Assembly (NCBI RefSeq): GCF_047675955.1
Contig: NC_132915.1
Location: forward strand, 18,581,766-18,645,765
Reading direction: 5' to 3'
DNA: 64,000 nucleotides
Origin: Chlorocebus sabaeus
Lineage: Eukaryota; Chordata; Mammalia; Primates; Cercopithecidae
Shown: piece after piece, positions 47,099-58,799 of the stretch
How the letters are laid out: every line of letters starts with the position of its first letter
How positions within the stretch are numbered: position 1 is the first letter of the stretch
Notes under the pieces: generated by a model
Database searches by the model: none
What the model was told of the DNA's origin: nothing
What the model saw: only the letters and a program-made list of their open reading frames with translations
Program-made: the position numbers and the translations under genes

Positions 47099-47660
47099 CC
47101 CCTACAGCTTAATTGAGATATAATCCACAGACTGTAGAGTTCAGTGACTTTTAACATATTTACAGAATTGTGCAACTGTCACCACTATTTAACTAAAATA
47201 TTTTTATCATCCCACAAAGGGGCCAGGCACGGTGGCTCACACCTATAACCCCAGCACTTTGGGAGGACAAGGCTGGAGGATGCCTGGAGGCCAGGAGTTT
47301 AAGATCAGTCTGGGCAACATAGCAAGACTCCATCTCTACAAAAAATTAAAAAAAAAAATTAGCTGGGCTTAGTGGCATGCACCTGTGCTCCCAGCCACTT
47401 GGGAGGATGAGGTGGAAGGATCACTCGAGCCCAGGAGATTGAGGCTGCAATGAGCTATGATAGTGCCACTGTACTCCAGCCTCGGCAACAGAGTAAGATC
47501 CTGTCTCTAAAAAACTCCCCCTCCAAGAAACAAAATCAAAAACAAAATCCAGAAAACAAAAATCCCAAAAAGGAACCTAGTACCCTTTAGCAATCACTCC
47601 CTATCCTGCCCCTTCTCCCATCCCTAGGCACCAGCTATTCTCCTTTCTGTAGATTAGTGG
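47099..47660 (-). mobile_element. Antisense L1 3' UTR, interrupted by an AluJ
   Basis: 'taattgagatataatccaca', 'gaattgtgcaactgtcacca' before the AluJ and 'ccctaggcaccagctattct', 'cctttctgtagattagt' after it are one L1 3' UTR in antisense, of the same class as 22520-22905 and 26146-26430. Confidence 0.8.
47221..47514 (+). mobile_element. AluJ SINE inserted in the L1 fragment
   Basis: 'ggccaggcacggtggctcac', 'gggcaacatagcaagactcc' and 'gaggctgcaatgagctatga' are AluJ-type. It ends in a short A-run. Confidence 0.95.
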
Positions 47661-48540
47661 GGAGGTGGGAAACTGGGAAGAGGAATGAAGAGATTCAGCA
47701 CAGATGTCTTATCAAGAAAGTTCCACCATGAGAGACAGAGAACCAAATTCCTCCAGGAGAAGTCCGGAATCCAGTTTAAAATGCACCCTCAATCAGTCAA
47801 GTGACAAAGAAGCCAGATTAAACATTTAAACACCAACTTTTGTCATTCAATGAGGCCAGTGCCTGGGGGTTTTCCTCCCTGGTCTTTGAGGCCTGTGGTG
47901 CAAGGGCAGAGTGACATTCCCTGGTTAAGGGAAAGCCTAAAGGAACGAAGATGCAGATGGGCCATTGAGAGGTATCTCCTACAGGCACCGAGATTCACAG
48001 ACAGTGTGAATATCCAGAGGCTGATTCTCCCACTGTTTCCCTATATAAAAGTTATTATTAATATTTCTCCTTGTTCCCTCTTTACCTTACTCTTGAAATC
48101 TTAGACTTTGGTATTGTTTGCCAGGCTATTCTTTCCTTCCGTCCTGTAATACTGCCAAGCATCCTTGAAAACGGCGGTTCTGACTTGATCTTTACCTTCA
48201 GTCTGGATGTGCTCTCACTATAACCAGCTGAAATTCTTTCTTTCTACTACATGGTTATGTTTTTCCATGGTTGATTGTCACTTTTTCTTTTACAATCATT
48301 TTTATTGGTTATTCCAGTGAATTTCTTAAAAAATGATTTGCAAGCCAGAATGCACGATACCATTTTCTCCAGAAGTTCTTAAAAGTAGTTTTACCTCGGC
48401 CTTAATTACTCAGTACTACCAAGATCATTTGCAAGAATATGTAGAATGATATAAATCGAAGAAGTGTTTCAAAAAGCCAGATGCACTCTTCTGTGTGTCA
48501 ATATTGTCAAACAGAAATACAACATAGGCCACACATCTAG
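47661..48540. other. Unassigned; TATA-like motif present
   Basis: 'gtttccctatataaaagtta' near 48036 resembles a TATA box, but no transcript or LTR structure can be shown around it. The frame at 47850-48104 has no recognised domain. Confidence 0.45.
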
Positions 48541-48544
48541 TTTA

Positions 48545-49134
48545 TTTTTTATTTTCTTTTTTAGAGACAGGGTCTTGCTATGTCACCCAGGCTAACATGC
48601 AGTGGTGTGATCATAGCTCACAGCAGCCTCAAACTCCCAAAGTCAAGCAATTCTCTTACCTCACCTTCCCAAATATCTGGAACTACAGGTCCACACCACT
48701 ACATCTGGCTAATAAAAAAAAAAAAAAAAAAGGCTGGGCACAGTGGCTCACACCTGTAATCCCAGCTCTTTGGGAGGTCAACGCGGGTGGATCATGAGGT
48801 CAGGAGAGTGAGACCATCCTGGCTAACACAGTGAAACCCTGTCTCTACTAAAAAATACAAAAAATTAGCTGGGCATGGTGGCGGGCGCCTGTAGTCCCAG
48901 CTACTCAGGAGACTGAGGCAGAATGGCGTGAACCCAGGAGGTGGAGCTTGCAGTGAGCCAAGATCGCGCCACTGCGCTCTAGCCTGGGCGACAGAGCAAG
49001 ACTCCATCTCAAAAAAAAAAAAAAAAAAAGAGATGGGGTCTTGCTGTGTTGCCCAAGTTGGTTTTGAACTCTTGCCCTAAGTAATCCTCCTGCCTCAGCC
49101 TGGCAAGTAGCAGGCACAAGCCAGCACACCTGGC
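48545..49134 (-). mobile_element. Older Alu (J-like), split by an AluY
   Basis: The left arm 48561-48713 ('ttagagacagggtcttgcta', 'gcagcctcaaactcccaaag') and the remainder 49030-49134 ('gagatggggtcttgctgtgt', 'aagtaatcctcctgcctcag') together make one antisense Alu, interrupted in its central region. Confidence 0.92.
48732..49029 (+). mobile_element. AluY inserted in the older Alu, opposite orientation
   Basis: 'ggctgggcacagtggctca' to a poly(A) of about 20 bases, with the AluY-type 'gatcgcgccactgcgctc'. Immediately upstream is a run of 18 A (48714-48731), which fits an all-A target duplication copied from the central A-rich region of the host Alu. Confidence 0.95.
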
Positions 49135-49479
49135 TTACGTATGTAATTTTAATTCTCTAGGAGTCACAATTAAAAAAAATTAAAAACAGGTGAAATTAAT
49201 TTTAGTAATATATTTTATCTCACCCAATATATCAAAAATACTATTTCAACATGTAATTGATTTAAAAAATTAGTAATGAGATAGTTTATATTATTTTTAT
49301 CAACTAAGTCTTCAGTATCAAGTGTTTAAGTTTACAGAACATTTCCACTCAGCCTTGCCACCTTTTAATAACCACATGCATCTGTCTAGTGGGTATTATA
49401 TTGGACTGCACAGCTCGATGTAACAGAAATTTGCATTTTTAGATCTTAAAGTTACCTTGTAATTGTTCTTAATCTGACT

Positions 49480-49585
49480 ATCACACTTTAAAATGAGAGA
49501 AAAAGTATTGAGAGGGGTTCAGCGATGAGTCCAATAATGCAAAGCCAGTTAACTGAAATCTGGGAGTCTGGGACTAATATTACAC
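49480..49585 (-). repeat. MIR-like fragment
   Basis: 'ttaaaatgagagaaaaagta', 'gcaaagccagttaactgaaa' and 'tctgggagtctgggactaat' fit reversed MIR. The rest of 49135-49670 is unassigned. Confidence 0.5.
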
Positions 49586-49677
49586 AGGTCTCTTCAACCT
49601 TGGATTAGTGTCTTTTCCAAATTTGCTTCTCTGTGTGGTAATTACGGCCAGTTGCCTGCCACATATCCATTTTCTCC

Positions 49678-49985
49678 TTTTTTTTTTTTTTTTTTTTTTT
49701 TTGAGACGGAGTCTCGCTCTGTTGCCCAGGCTGGAGTTCAGTGGCCAGATCTCGGCTCACTGCACGCTCCGCCTCCCGGGTTCACGCCATTCTCCTGCCT
49801 CAGTCTCCCGAGTAGCTGGGACTACAGGCACCCGCCACCATGCCCAGCTAATTTTTTTGTATTTTTTAGTAGAGACGGGGTTTCACCGTGTTAGCCAGGA
49901 TGGTCTCAATCTCCTGACCTCGTGATCCACCCGCCTCGGCCTCCCAAAGTGCTGGGATTACAGGCGCGAGCCACTGCGCCCAGTC
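49678..49985 (-). mobile_element. AluY SINE, CpG-rich and probably young
   Basis: A 25-base T-run, 'gagacggagtctcgctctgt', 'gttcacgccattctcctgcc', and an end at 'gagccactgcgcccagtc'. Most CpGs are kept. The flanking 'ttctccttttt' and 'ttctccttctt' look like the target duplication. Confidence 0.96.
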
Positions 49986-50739
49986 TTCTCCTTCTTTTTA
50001 ATAACTAAATCATAATACTGGGGGGGAAAAGGCAGTAAGATGCTCCGCCAAAAACCTATACTTCCCAGATTCCCTTGTTCACAGGGCTGTTCATGAGACA
50101 CAGTCTGGCCAATGAATTAAAAGGAGAAATAAGGAGATTGTAGGGTAACTTTAGCTTTTCCGAAATAATACCTCAACTCTGTCTATTGTTCTTTATTGTT
50201 CTCTTCTTCCACCTGCTGGGAATGCAAAGAAGAGACTGGAAGTGAGGTCACAATCACATGCCACACTTTTTGAATGATGGATACCAAAGATGGAAGGAGT
50301 GTGTTGACGTCATCATGGAGTTGGCGCACCAGCCATAAACTGTACACTTGTTACTCTGTAGGAAGCATAAGCTCTTGTATGATAAAGCTTCTGTAGTTTC
50401 ATGCCAGATTGTAACTCTTGAATGATATTCTCATTTCAAACGTCATTATGTCATTTCAAGATCAACAGGCTTTTTCTCACTGGGTGTGGTTAAAATGTAA
50501 AAATCAGCTAAACACTGACAATGCTCACTAGGCTAACATTTATTAGCAAGTAAGCCAAATACAGGAACAAACATTTTTAAAAGAAAGATGTATTATTTCA
50601 CCTTCACAATATAGTCTTGCAAAGAATTTTTAAAAACTCTTTACATTGCTGTACAGTTACTAGAACAAAATATGTTTATGTCATCACTGTAGTATGACTA
50701 TTTTCATCCATATCAACACCTACTGAAATGGCTAAAGAG

Positions 50740-50935
50740 CTGACTTCTGAGTTGATGATGTACTAGGAGTTATGAGATCCTGGTTCTTTTCATGCTTCTG
50801 TCACAAACAAACTGTCTTTGTGCAATTATACTAGCTTCTCTGTAACTCAATTTCCTCACCTGTAAAGCGAAAGATTAAAGTAGTGGAATTCTAAGTTACT
50901 TTGCAGCTTTAGCATTCTATGAATCTATGGAAGCA
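50740..50935 (+). repeat. MIR-family SINE
   Basis: 'gatcctggttcttttcatgc', 'gtaactcaatttcctcacct' and 'gtaaagcgaaagattaaagt' follow the MIR order. Confidence 0.7.
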
Positions 50936-51799
50936 TTTCTTCCAGAAGACAGGATTCACAGCCCAATTTCATTTGATGTTTGGCCTTTGGGTCTGTGCTA
51001 GTTTAAATCATTACATTAAATTTTTGGCAGTGATAATACTTGAACATCCACCATTTGCAACTCTGACAACATTCCTTCTGCTACAGAACCTACTCTTTTA
51101 GAAGACTCAACTTATTCAGTACTGCATAAAGCACCTTCATAAAATTTCAAGTGAAAAGGATTTCAAGGAAATCAGATTTAGTACCTATGTTCTTTCTCAA
51201 AGGTTCTGGGAAATCATTTTCAGTGAGCTAAGAAAACAGAGACTATTCATATAATTTAACATTGCATGTGTGTGTGCTTTAAAATACTTGTCTTATTTCT
51301 TTTGTTCTATTTACTATTAGGTGTTATTAAAAATCCTAGCTTTTTTCATTTGCTCTTAAAAAAAAAAAAAAAAAAAAAAAAAACTCCAAGAGTCTCTTTC
51401 CAACTCTGAAAACTCTTGGCTAAATACGGGTGCTATTTTCAACTTATAGTAACTGGCAACCTTACATTTTGTAAAGTTCAGGAAGAGCAGAAACTCAGCT
51501 TCCAAATATGCCACTCTGTCAGCAGGTTTGACTGAACAGGAAGCAGACAATGGAAGGCAAATGTCTGGAACCCAAATGTTTCTTTCCTGTAGAGAAGAAG
51601 ACTCAAATGAAGACTAGCTTCTAAATCTCATCTTTCAGCTGATTTGGTAGGGGTGGATGGTACCCAGTTCTAGCCATTCTTCTTCTATCCAGAAGAATAA
51701 CATCTTTTATTAAGCCTCTTCTTTTAAGTACTACTTATTTTAATGCTATGGCTATCAGACAGCATTTATTCTACCTCACAATATGCCTGCAAACCATGG

Positions 51800-52040
51800 T
51801 TCCAAGGAGGCAGTATTGCCTACTGGTTAAAAGTGCAAGGATAGTAGGAAAACAGATCTGTCATGTTGAGAAAACATTCACCCTTTACTAAGCCTTATTT
51901 TTCTAATTTGTCAAGTGAGGACAATAATAGTCTCTACCTCACAGGATTATTGTGATGACTATGTAAGATACTACATGTAAAGCATGCACTCTTCGTACAT
52001 GGTCATTATTCAATAACTATATGTTAGTATCATTATTTCC
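51800..52040 (+). repeat. MIR SINE, nearly full length
   Basis: 'ttgcctactggttaaaagtg', 'tctaatttgtcaagtgagga', 'cctcacaggattattgtgat' and 'tggtcattattcaataacta' follow the MIR order. Confidence 0.85.
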
Positions 52041-52199
52041 ATTACCATTATTGTTTGAAGTAGTAATAATATTCATAGCACTGCTATTTCTCAAAATAGT
52101 TTCCCTTGATAATACCACTAAACACGTACTTCCTCTCCACTATTATATAAACTAGGTAGATTTCTAGAGTCATCCCAATCAACTTAATGTTTTTATTGG

Positions 52200-52312
52200 T
52201 TTCCTGAAATAGTTCATAGAGGATTCTTGAGAATGGGCATAGAGCTATATTCATCATTGTATTTTCAATGCATATTGCAATACCGAATGTATAAATGTTT
52301 ATTGAAAAAAAG
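52200..52312 (+). repeat. L2 LINE 3' end fragment
   Basis: 'agaggattcttgagaatggg', 'attgtattttcaatgcatat' and 'aatgtataaatgtttattga' resemble the L2 terminus. Confidence 0.5.
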
Positions 52313-52539
52313 TCACATTTGGGTGACCAGCAATAGAAAGGCTTTCTAGTATTTTTACTCTATTTTATAAAATCTATTGATTCTAATTGTCACACAATTG
52401 TAAATAAGCCTCTTTCATTGCCTGAGAACTGAGGCAAAAATCTCTAAATTGAGAATAGTACATGCCAAGTACCTTCTCATTCTAAAGAAAACCACTAAAA
52501 ATCTGAAATATATCCTTGCAGTATGCATTAAAACAGCAA

Positions 52540-53290
52540 ATCTGGTCCTGCGACCATTACTGCCCATGCCCTCCAAGTCTCTGTCAGAGACACATATCGA
52601 GAATTTGGGGGAACGGAGTCAGGAAACTAGGGCACAAGTACTCCCAGGTGGAGGAGGGTCCACCTCTCTAAGTAAGCCAGGGAGACGTCCGCAGGAGAAC
52701 TGCCTGTAGAGATGGGGGTTGGCAAGAAGGTAATGTGAGTGTCTCATTTTTTGATGAGCATCTGCTTCTACAGTGGACTTGCTGGGCTTTCTCTGTCCTA
52801 TGCGAGACAAAGAGAGAGAGGAAAAAAAGTAATTGGAGACAAGATGAAGGGTGAAATGAGAGCGAAGAAGAGGAGTAGACTCCACCATCACCTTCTTATG
52901 AGACACGACCTGAGAGTTTCCCATGAGCTCAAGGGACCTCTAGCAAAGAGCCCACCTGGAGCCATCTTGTTGACGCCCCCCTCAGGAGGACGCCAACCGT
53001 AAGAATTGAGTACAGGGAGTTTCTCAGCGATGTGAAGCTGAAGAGGGCATTCTGAGGAGAGGAGCTGTAAAACATATTCACAAGAGGGACGTGTGAAGGG
53101 AGTGACCATTCCGAAGAACCCAGACAGCTGCCCACAGGATAAGGATGCTGTCCCAAAGACGGTGCCCAGTGAGTAAAGAGACACTGGCTTCTCTCTTGAG
53201 TTCTCCTCTCTTATCCCTGCCTTCAGAGCGGTGGGCAGAAAGGAGAGGGAGAAGTTGAGCAGCCAAATGGTATCAAAGAGACAAGCCCTG
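52540..53290. other. Unassigned GC/CpG-richer patch
   Basis: More CpGs (over ten by eye) than the surrounding desert, and purine-rich tracts. 'gccatcttg' at 52961-52969 matches the reverse of the YY1 core. Overlapping frames of up to 101 residues lie on both strands (52619-52924 minus, 52888-53184 minus). I recognise no protein family or repeat. Confidence 0.4.
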
Positions 53291-53609
53291 AACTGGATAA
53301 AAACTGAAAATTTTGAGACTGGATCAAAGCTTTTTCCTATTTCAGTATTAAAAATTCCAAGATGAGAATTTTTATCAGTTCTTTATAGAACCTATGCCAA
53401 GTGTTATCAAGGGCTACAAAAAGGAAGTTCAAAAGAGCAAACCAGGAGGCTGTGATGAACGAAAAAAATAAATCTGTTTCCTATGCAGTCAAAGCTATTT
53501 ATTACACCAATTACACTCATAACCCTGTAAGGGAGAGAAGAAGGGAGAGACATATGAAGATGGCTAGTGGGCAGGCCAGTCAGACAAGCTCAGTTGTTAA
53601 TTCACCCTA

Positions 53610-53705
53610 GGCCATTCCAAGTGAGCTGGCAGAAGTAGGGATTCTGAAGTGGAACTTCGGACTCTGGGCCAAGTGTTTCTTCCATTGCACTGCACCACCT
53701 CCCCA
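53610..53705 (-). repeat. MIR SINE fragment
   Basis: 'gctggcagaagtagggattc', 'gacttcggactctggg'-like order and 'ccattgcactgcaccacctc' match reversed MIR. Confidence 0.75.
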
Positions 53706-53939
53706 TAATAAGGGCTTCCATTTTTTATTGCACTTTAAATTAATAAAGCACTTGGGTGAACCACTGCCTTGCCAAGAATGTTTAGTCTGAAGAAAATTCT
53801 GTTAAACAAGGTGTCAAAACAACCATTAAAGATGCTTCTAAGAGCATTATCTTAGCTCTGCAGGGAGTCAGCACAATGCAGAGAAAATACAAGATTGAGA
53901 ATCCAAAGGCTCCCGTTCGTTCTGGTTGTAGCGCAACAA

Positions 53940-54182
53940 GGAGCTTTAAGAAAGGAGCGTGGCATTTGGCGTCAGATTGAGATTCAAATTCTGGCTCTGC
54001 TGTTTAGCAGCTGTGCGACCTAAGGCACAATTCTTAACCTCTTTAATCCTCGATTTCTTCATGCATAAAATAGGAAAATGCCACCTACTTCCCAGGATTG
54101 CTGAGAGGAATAATGAGATAATATCAAAGCCTGGGAATGTGTCTGGAACTCAACAGGGGTCCAATAAATACGAGTTTTATCG
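53940..54182 (+). repeat. MIR SINE, nearly full length
   Basis: 'attcaaattctggctctgct', 'gctgtgcgacctaaggcaca', 'cgatttcttcatgcataaaa' and 'ccaataaatacgagttttat' are in MIR order. Confidence 0.9.
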
Positions 54183-54189
54183 AATCACC

Positions 54190-55140
54190 TATCAGTACAT
54201 TTTCTGCTCTGCTGATCTAAGAGAACTCCGGTGTTGACGAAATTCAACAATATGTATGAGAAAAACTCTTTACAGTGAGTTACTTTAAAATATGTATTTT
54301 TCTTGTTCTCTTCCTGGGTGATATCTCTCTTTCAACTATGGGAGCACAGAATCAATGTGAGATGGGACAATTCCTGTTGTCTCTTTGAAAGCAAATTCCA
54401 ATCTCTTAAAACCAGTTTTCTCTACAGTTCTTACTACAGTTACTTTTATTAGTACTTTTAGATACATATCATTTTTCACAATTATAAAAGACATACATAT
54501 TCATTACAGGAGAAAAATATTATGAAGTATTTCCTTTCAGTTATTTCTAGATAAGAATATTTTTAAGAATTGGGTTTATTATGTATATACAGTTTAATAA
54601 TAGGATTTTTTGATTAAACATTTGATACTTGGTTGAATGTATCTGAGTCAGTAAACAATAAAAAGAGGAAGTGTAATTCATTAACGAGAAATAGAGAATG
54701 TGAAGATAGTTTCTTAATGGTGTTTATTATTGTGAACTATAACCTAGCCACAGAAGACAATGTGAAATGTATGTGTACACTTTATACAAACACAAGAAAC
54801 CAAACACCTGGGTAACTATTATACAAGTTTAGGAATAAAACATTTCTAGTTCTTTAGAAGTCCACTAGGGCATGTTCTCTCTGTTGCATCTTTCTTTCTA
54901 CATATTCCAAGAAGTAACCTCTATCCCCAAGTGTGATTCTCAAAATGCTTAACAATTGTCGTGGTATGTCATCTGTCACTGCCAAAGTTGTGTTTTCTCC
55001 ATCCAGGGTTCCAGAGGCCAGCAGACAACAGGGCAGGGAAGCTGTCCCCTAACACTTCTCTTATCGTTTTATTTTGCTTATTGTGTTCATTCCCATGTTA
55101 TTAATTTAAATTTAATATTTAATTAAGCAATGTTTTCTCT
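54190..55140. other. Unassigned, no gene seen
   Basis: AT-rich sequence without recognisable exons. 54430-54600 may be old L1, not shown. Confidence 0.5.
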
Positions 55141-55144
55141 TGTC

Positions 55145-56100
55145 TGTTTTTTGTTTGTTTATTTATTTGTTTTGGTATAGCTAGAAAGGCTTTCCACACA
55201 TCTAGATTATAAAGGAATAAATTAATGTTTTCTTGTAGTACTTTTATGGTTTTGTTTTCTACATGTAGATCCCTGAGGGATTAGTAGTTCATTCTGGTGT
55301 ATAGTGTGAGGTATAAATTCATTTTTCTTTTTTCAATAATTTCTGATGACACTTTCATTAACGCTAACTAGAACGGGTCTATATATCTTCTTTTATGTTC
55401 ATTATTATGTTTGTTTAAGCACCAATACCACACTGTTTTAATTATAAGGGGCTTTATAGTATCACTTAATATCTGATATGACTAGCTTCCCTCATTGCTC
55501 TCTCATCCTTTTTCAAGATTTTTCTAACAAAATTTTCAAGTTTATCTTCTATGTGAACTTTATAATCAATTTGTCTAGCCCTCAAACAAAACAAAACAAA
55601 TACCTGGGCTTGGATTAAATTTAAATATTGACTCCTGGCACTGCCCACAAAAATAAGATCTCTATTTTTTTCTAGGATAGTTTTGTGTCTTTCAAAGATA
55701 TTTTGAAGTTCATCTCTTATAGCTTGTGTCTATTTTATGCTAATTTTGTTTCTACCAATTTTGTCACTAATATGCTATAGGATTTTTCTTTCATTGTATC
55801 TTCTCCACGATTATAGTTTGTAGATACTAAGGCTATGGATTTCTTGATAATGTTACAGTATACTATTTATTGATTTGTTTATTGGTTATATGAATTGTGT
55901 TATTTATTCTCAAGGATTTTCCATGTATGCTGTCATATCATGTACAAATAGAGATAGTTTTATTTCTTTTCCAATTCTCACACCTCTAATATTTCATACA
56001 GCAGTAAAGGTAGTTGGTATTCTTGCTTTTTTCTTGACTTTAGGAAAATGTTTCTAGTGCTTTCCCATTAAATTCGATGCTGGGTTTAGAAAAGATAAAG
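55145..56100 (-). mobile_element. Antisense L1M, ORF2 region
   Basis: 'gttcattctggtgtatagtg', 'caccaataccacactgtttt', 'gggctttatagtatcactta', 'tgttacagtatactatttat' and 'ctttaggaaaatgtttctag' follow ORF2 in reverse complement, from near the C-terminal half up to the RT region. Confidence 0.8.
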
Positions 56101-56108
56101 TTGGCATG

Positions 56109-56134
56109 CACACACACACACACACACACACACA
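56109..56134. repeat. (CA)13 microsatellite
   Basis: Thirteen pure CA units followed by 'tacatacacac', located at the junction of two opposed L1M fragments. Confidence 0.97.
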
Positions 56135-56145
56135 TACATACACAC

Positions 56146-56440
56146 TTTCAAATCTGTAGACCAATCTTAGATGTATCAATGCAAAAATGTAAAATAAAAT
56201 ATTGTCAAATAGAATCCAAAAACATTGAAAAATAATGCACTGTGAACAAGTGGATTTTTCTAGAAATGTAGGAACAGTTCAGATAAAAAATTCTTATATT
56301 TACCATAGTTATGGTTAAAAAGAAATCATATGATAATCTTTCTAGATGCTGGCAGAAAGTCCAACAAAATTTGACCAAAATCCCTGATGGAAAAAATGCT
56401 CGATGAAAATAGAAATTTATGAATAGCATCTCAACACAAT
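56146..56440 (+). mobile_element. L1M ORF2 fragment in the opposite orientation
   Basis: 'gaacaagtggatttttctag', 'gaaatcatatgataatcttt' and 'aaagtccaacaaaatttgac' are sense ORF2 from the segment just upstream, in L1 order, of where 55145-56100 begins. Confidence 0.75.
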
Positions 56441-56784
56441 TAATATATCTATACCTCTAATTATATTCATATCTAGGTAGATTTAGATAAATAGAGAAAT
56501 AAAACTAGTTATAAATGGGAAATAAAAATAGTTCTAATGGGAAAATGCCACGGACATTTTCCCACAGCCAAGAATTATTGTTAAGCATTGTGTTAAAGTA
56601 TTAGCCAATGCAAGCTGACAAGGGTTATGATGTTATTTAAGCCTGAACAACTTGGACTTGTGGAAACATGCACGATTATGATGGTTACACCCATGGATTG
56701 GTTCTGGGTTGGTTGATACCCATCTGAGTAAAAGTAGAATAAGGATGAATTTATTGTGAAACAAAGTGGTATTTCTCACACCCA

Positions 56785-56992
56785 TAGATTAGAGTGATGA
56801 TTCTTGCTGGGATTCAAATCACCCAGGGAGCATATACATCCGTATATATCATATGTATTTTATATCTGGAAATACAGATTTCCAGTCCTGATCACCGAAT
56901 TTCCAGATTCAGCAGGTCTAGAGTTTGACCTTGGAAGTTTTGTTCTTTCTTACTATGCATTTCAGTATGTAGGCATGGTTTTAGGAACTATT
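56785..56992. mobile_element. MER5-like hAT MITE
   Basis: 'ttcaaatcacccagggagca', 'gatttccagtcctgatcacc', 'ccagattcagcaggtctaga' and 'gcatggttttaggaac' follow the MER5 layout. It appears to be on the minus strand, but I am not certain. Confidence 0.65.
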
Positions 56993-57950
56993 ATTTTATA
57001 AAGCTTTATTTACTTGATTATTTATTCATATGTTTATTTCCCTTCTTGTTTTAGAATGTGTTTAAGTTGGCTTACCGAAACATATAAAATACAGCAAAAT
57101 TAATGTAAATTTTAAAAAGGAAAATAAATTAAAATTAAGAAAGTTAAATGTTGGCATAGATGACGCTAATATAAAAAAGGCCCACCACAGTGAGTTAGAA
57201 ACAATAAGGTCGTTTGCAGAAGTTAAGACACAAGGCCATTCCTGGGTTGTCATGTGAAGTAAATTATATTATAGTTCCTCTTTCTCCACAACCAGTAGCA
57301 TTTGCTTGTGCATAAAATTGTTTAAAATAAACACTAAGAGCTGTCTCTAGGTAGAACAGTGGCATATAAATTCATCACAAATCTGTAGATGTGCATATGC
57401 AAAAGATTGGTGTGAATGTACAGACATTTTGGTTATTAGACAGTGACGTGGGGCTTAAGATTGTGAGCATAGCACCTTTGATCTTTATATATTTAACACT
57501 TTCAGCACAGGTCAGCAGAGTAACTTATTTCATCTCCAGTACCTGTATCTATTAAGGTATATTTATTATCTGTACCCTACTGATACCATAAATAATTTAA
57601 GAAGAGTTAAACAACAACAAATACACTTACAACAGGACAATTAAAAGACAGATAGAAAAACAAATCAGAAATCATATAAAGTAGGGGACGTCAGACACAT
57701 CTGCTAGACACAATTTTAACTGCAACGAATTATTACATTTAGATTTTCATTGATTATCCTCTAAAGTGAAAAACAAAACATGACAGAGATTGCTCTTCTC
57801 TGATAAAAAGAAAAATCTTACATTTCTTTGTAAGATTTGCTCCCATTGTTAAATTCTAAGAAAAATGTATCAAATAGAGCTATCCGTGAATAGTATGGAG
57901 TCATAATTCTACAGCCTTTACCATCCCCAGACCTATCGCAGGAGATTGCT
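56993..57950. other. Unassigned, no gene seen
   Basis: AT-rich, no exon or named repeat seen. Confidence 0.5.
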
Positions 57951-57954
57951 TTTA

Positions 57955-58118
57955 TCTCACTAGTTTATAGTTAGTTCTTTAGTTAGCTCTGTACATATTT
58001 TTTTTTCTTATCTAGATTAAGGGCTGGAAGATATGTATACTGATCTTCTTAATGTTGCACTTTTCTGATATAACAGGCGCTAGTAAATGTTCATCAAGTG
58101 AACGAATGAATAATCAAT
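57955..58118 (+). repeat. L2 LINE 3' end fragment
   Basis: 'tatctagattaagggctgga', 'tataacaggcgctagtaaat' and 'gttcatcaagtgaacgaatg' fit the L2 terminus. Confidence 0.6.
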
Positions 58119-58213
58119 GAATAGACAAACAAATAATACTCTGTGCAACCAATTGCATGTCCCAGCTCTCACCCAAATCACCAGGCTTGGGTTCTTTAAT
58201 AGTTTTGTTTGTA

Positions 58214-58512
58214 TTTTTTTATTTATTTTTGAGACAGAGTCTCATTCTGTCACCCAGGCTGAAGTGCAGTGGCACAATCTCTACTCACTGCAGCCTGCAC
58301 CTCCCAGATTCAAGCAATTCTTGTGCTGCAGCCTCCGAAGTAGCAGGGATTACAGATGTGTGCCACAATGCCCGGCTAATTTTTGTATTTTCAGTACAAA
58401 CAGGGTTTCACCATGTTGGACAGGCTGCTCACAAACTCCTGGGCTCAAGTGATCTGCCCTCCTTGGCCTCCCCAGAGGCTAGGATTACAGGCATAAGCCA
58501 CCAAGCTAAGCC
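58214..58512 (-). mobile_element. Old Alu SINE
   Basis: 'gagacagagtctcattctgt' to 'aagccaccaagctaagcc'. Diverged, CpGs mostly lost. The plus-strand frames of 111 and 156 residues are Alu-derived. Confidence 0.93.
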
Positions 58513-58535
58513 AACAGGTGCTGCTTTAGTACTTA

Positions 58536-58600
58536 TTAGGTTGGTGCATAAAAGTAATGGCAGGACCTGCAATTACTTTGTAGTTATGGCCAATAAGCAA
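58536..58600 (+). mobile_element. MADE1-type mariner MITE fragment
   Basis: 'ttaggttggtgcataaaagt' then 'aatggcaggacctgcaatta' match the MADE1 terminal repeat, next to a TA. The second terminal repeat is decayed. Confidence 0.8.
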
Positions 58601-58759
58601 AAGAGGCAAAAACAATTTTCATTATAGTTCTTATATTCTCCACTGGGGGAATAAATGATAAAAGTGTGTAATGTGTTAGACAGCAAGAAGTATTTTGAAG
58701 AAGAAAAAAAACATGACAATGCAGAAAAAAGAGACCTGAACTCTGTGTAGGTGTGGGGG

Positions 58760-58760
<1 letters not shown>

Positions 58761-58795
<35 letters not shown>
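58761..58795. repeat. (TG)n microsatellite, about 17 units
   Basis: Uninterrupted TG units. They produce low-complexity frames on both strands (for example 58753-59121), which are not genes. Confidence 0.97.
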
Positions 58796-58797
<2 letters not shown>

Positions 58798-58799
58798 AA

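Noticed and set aside
48000..48110. TATA-like 'ctatataaaag' as a promoter
   Set aside because: No downstream exon, CpG enrichment or LTR structure. A single TATA match is expected by chance in AT-rich DNA.
58157..58627. 156-residue plus-strand open frame
   Set aside because: It is mostly an old Alu read in its usual antisense frame, plus the MADE1 fragment.
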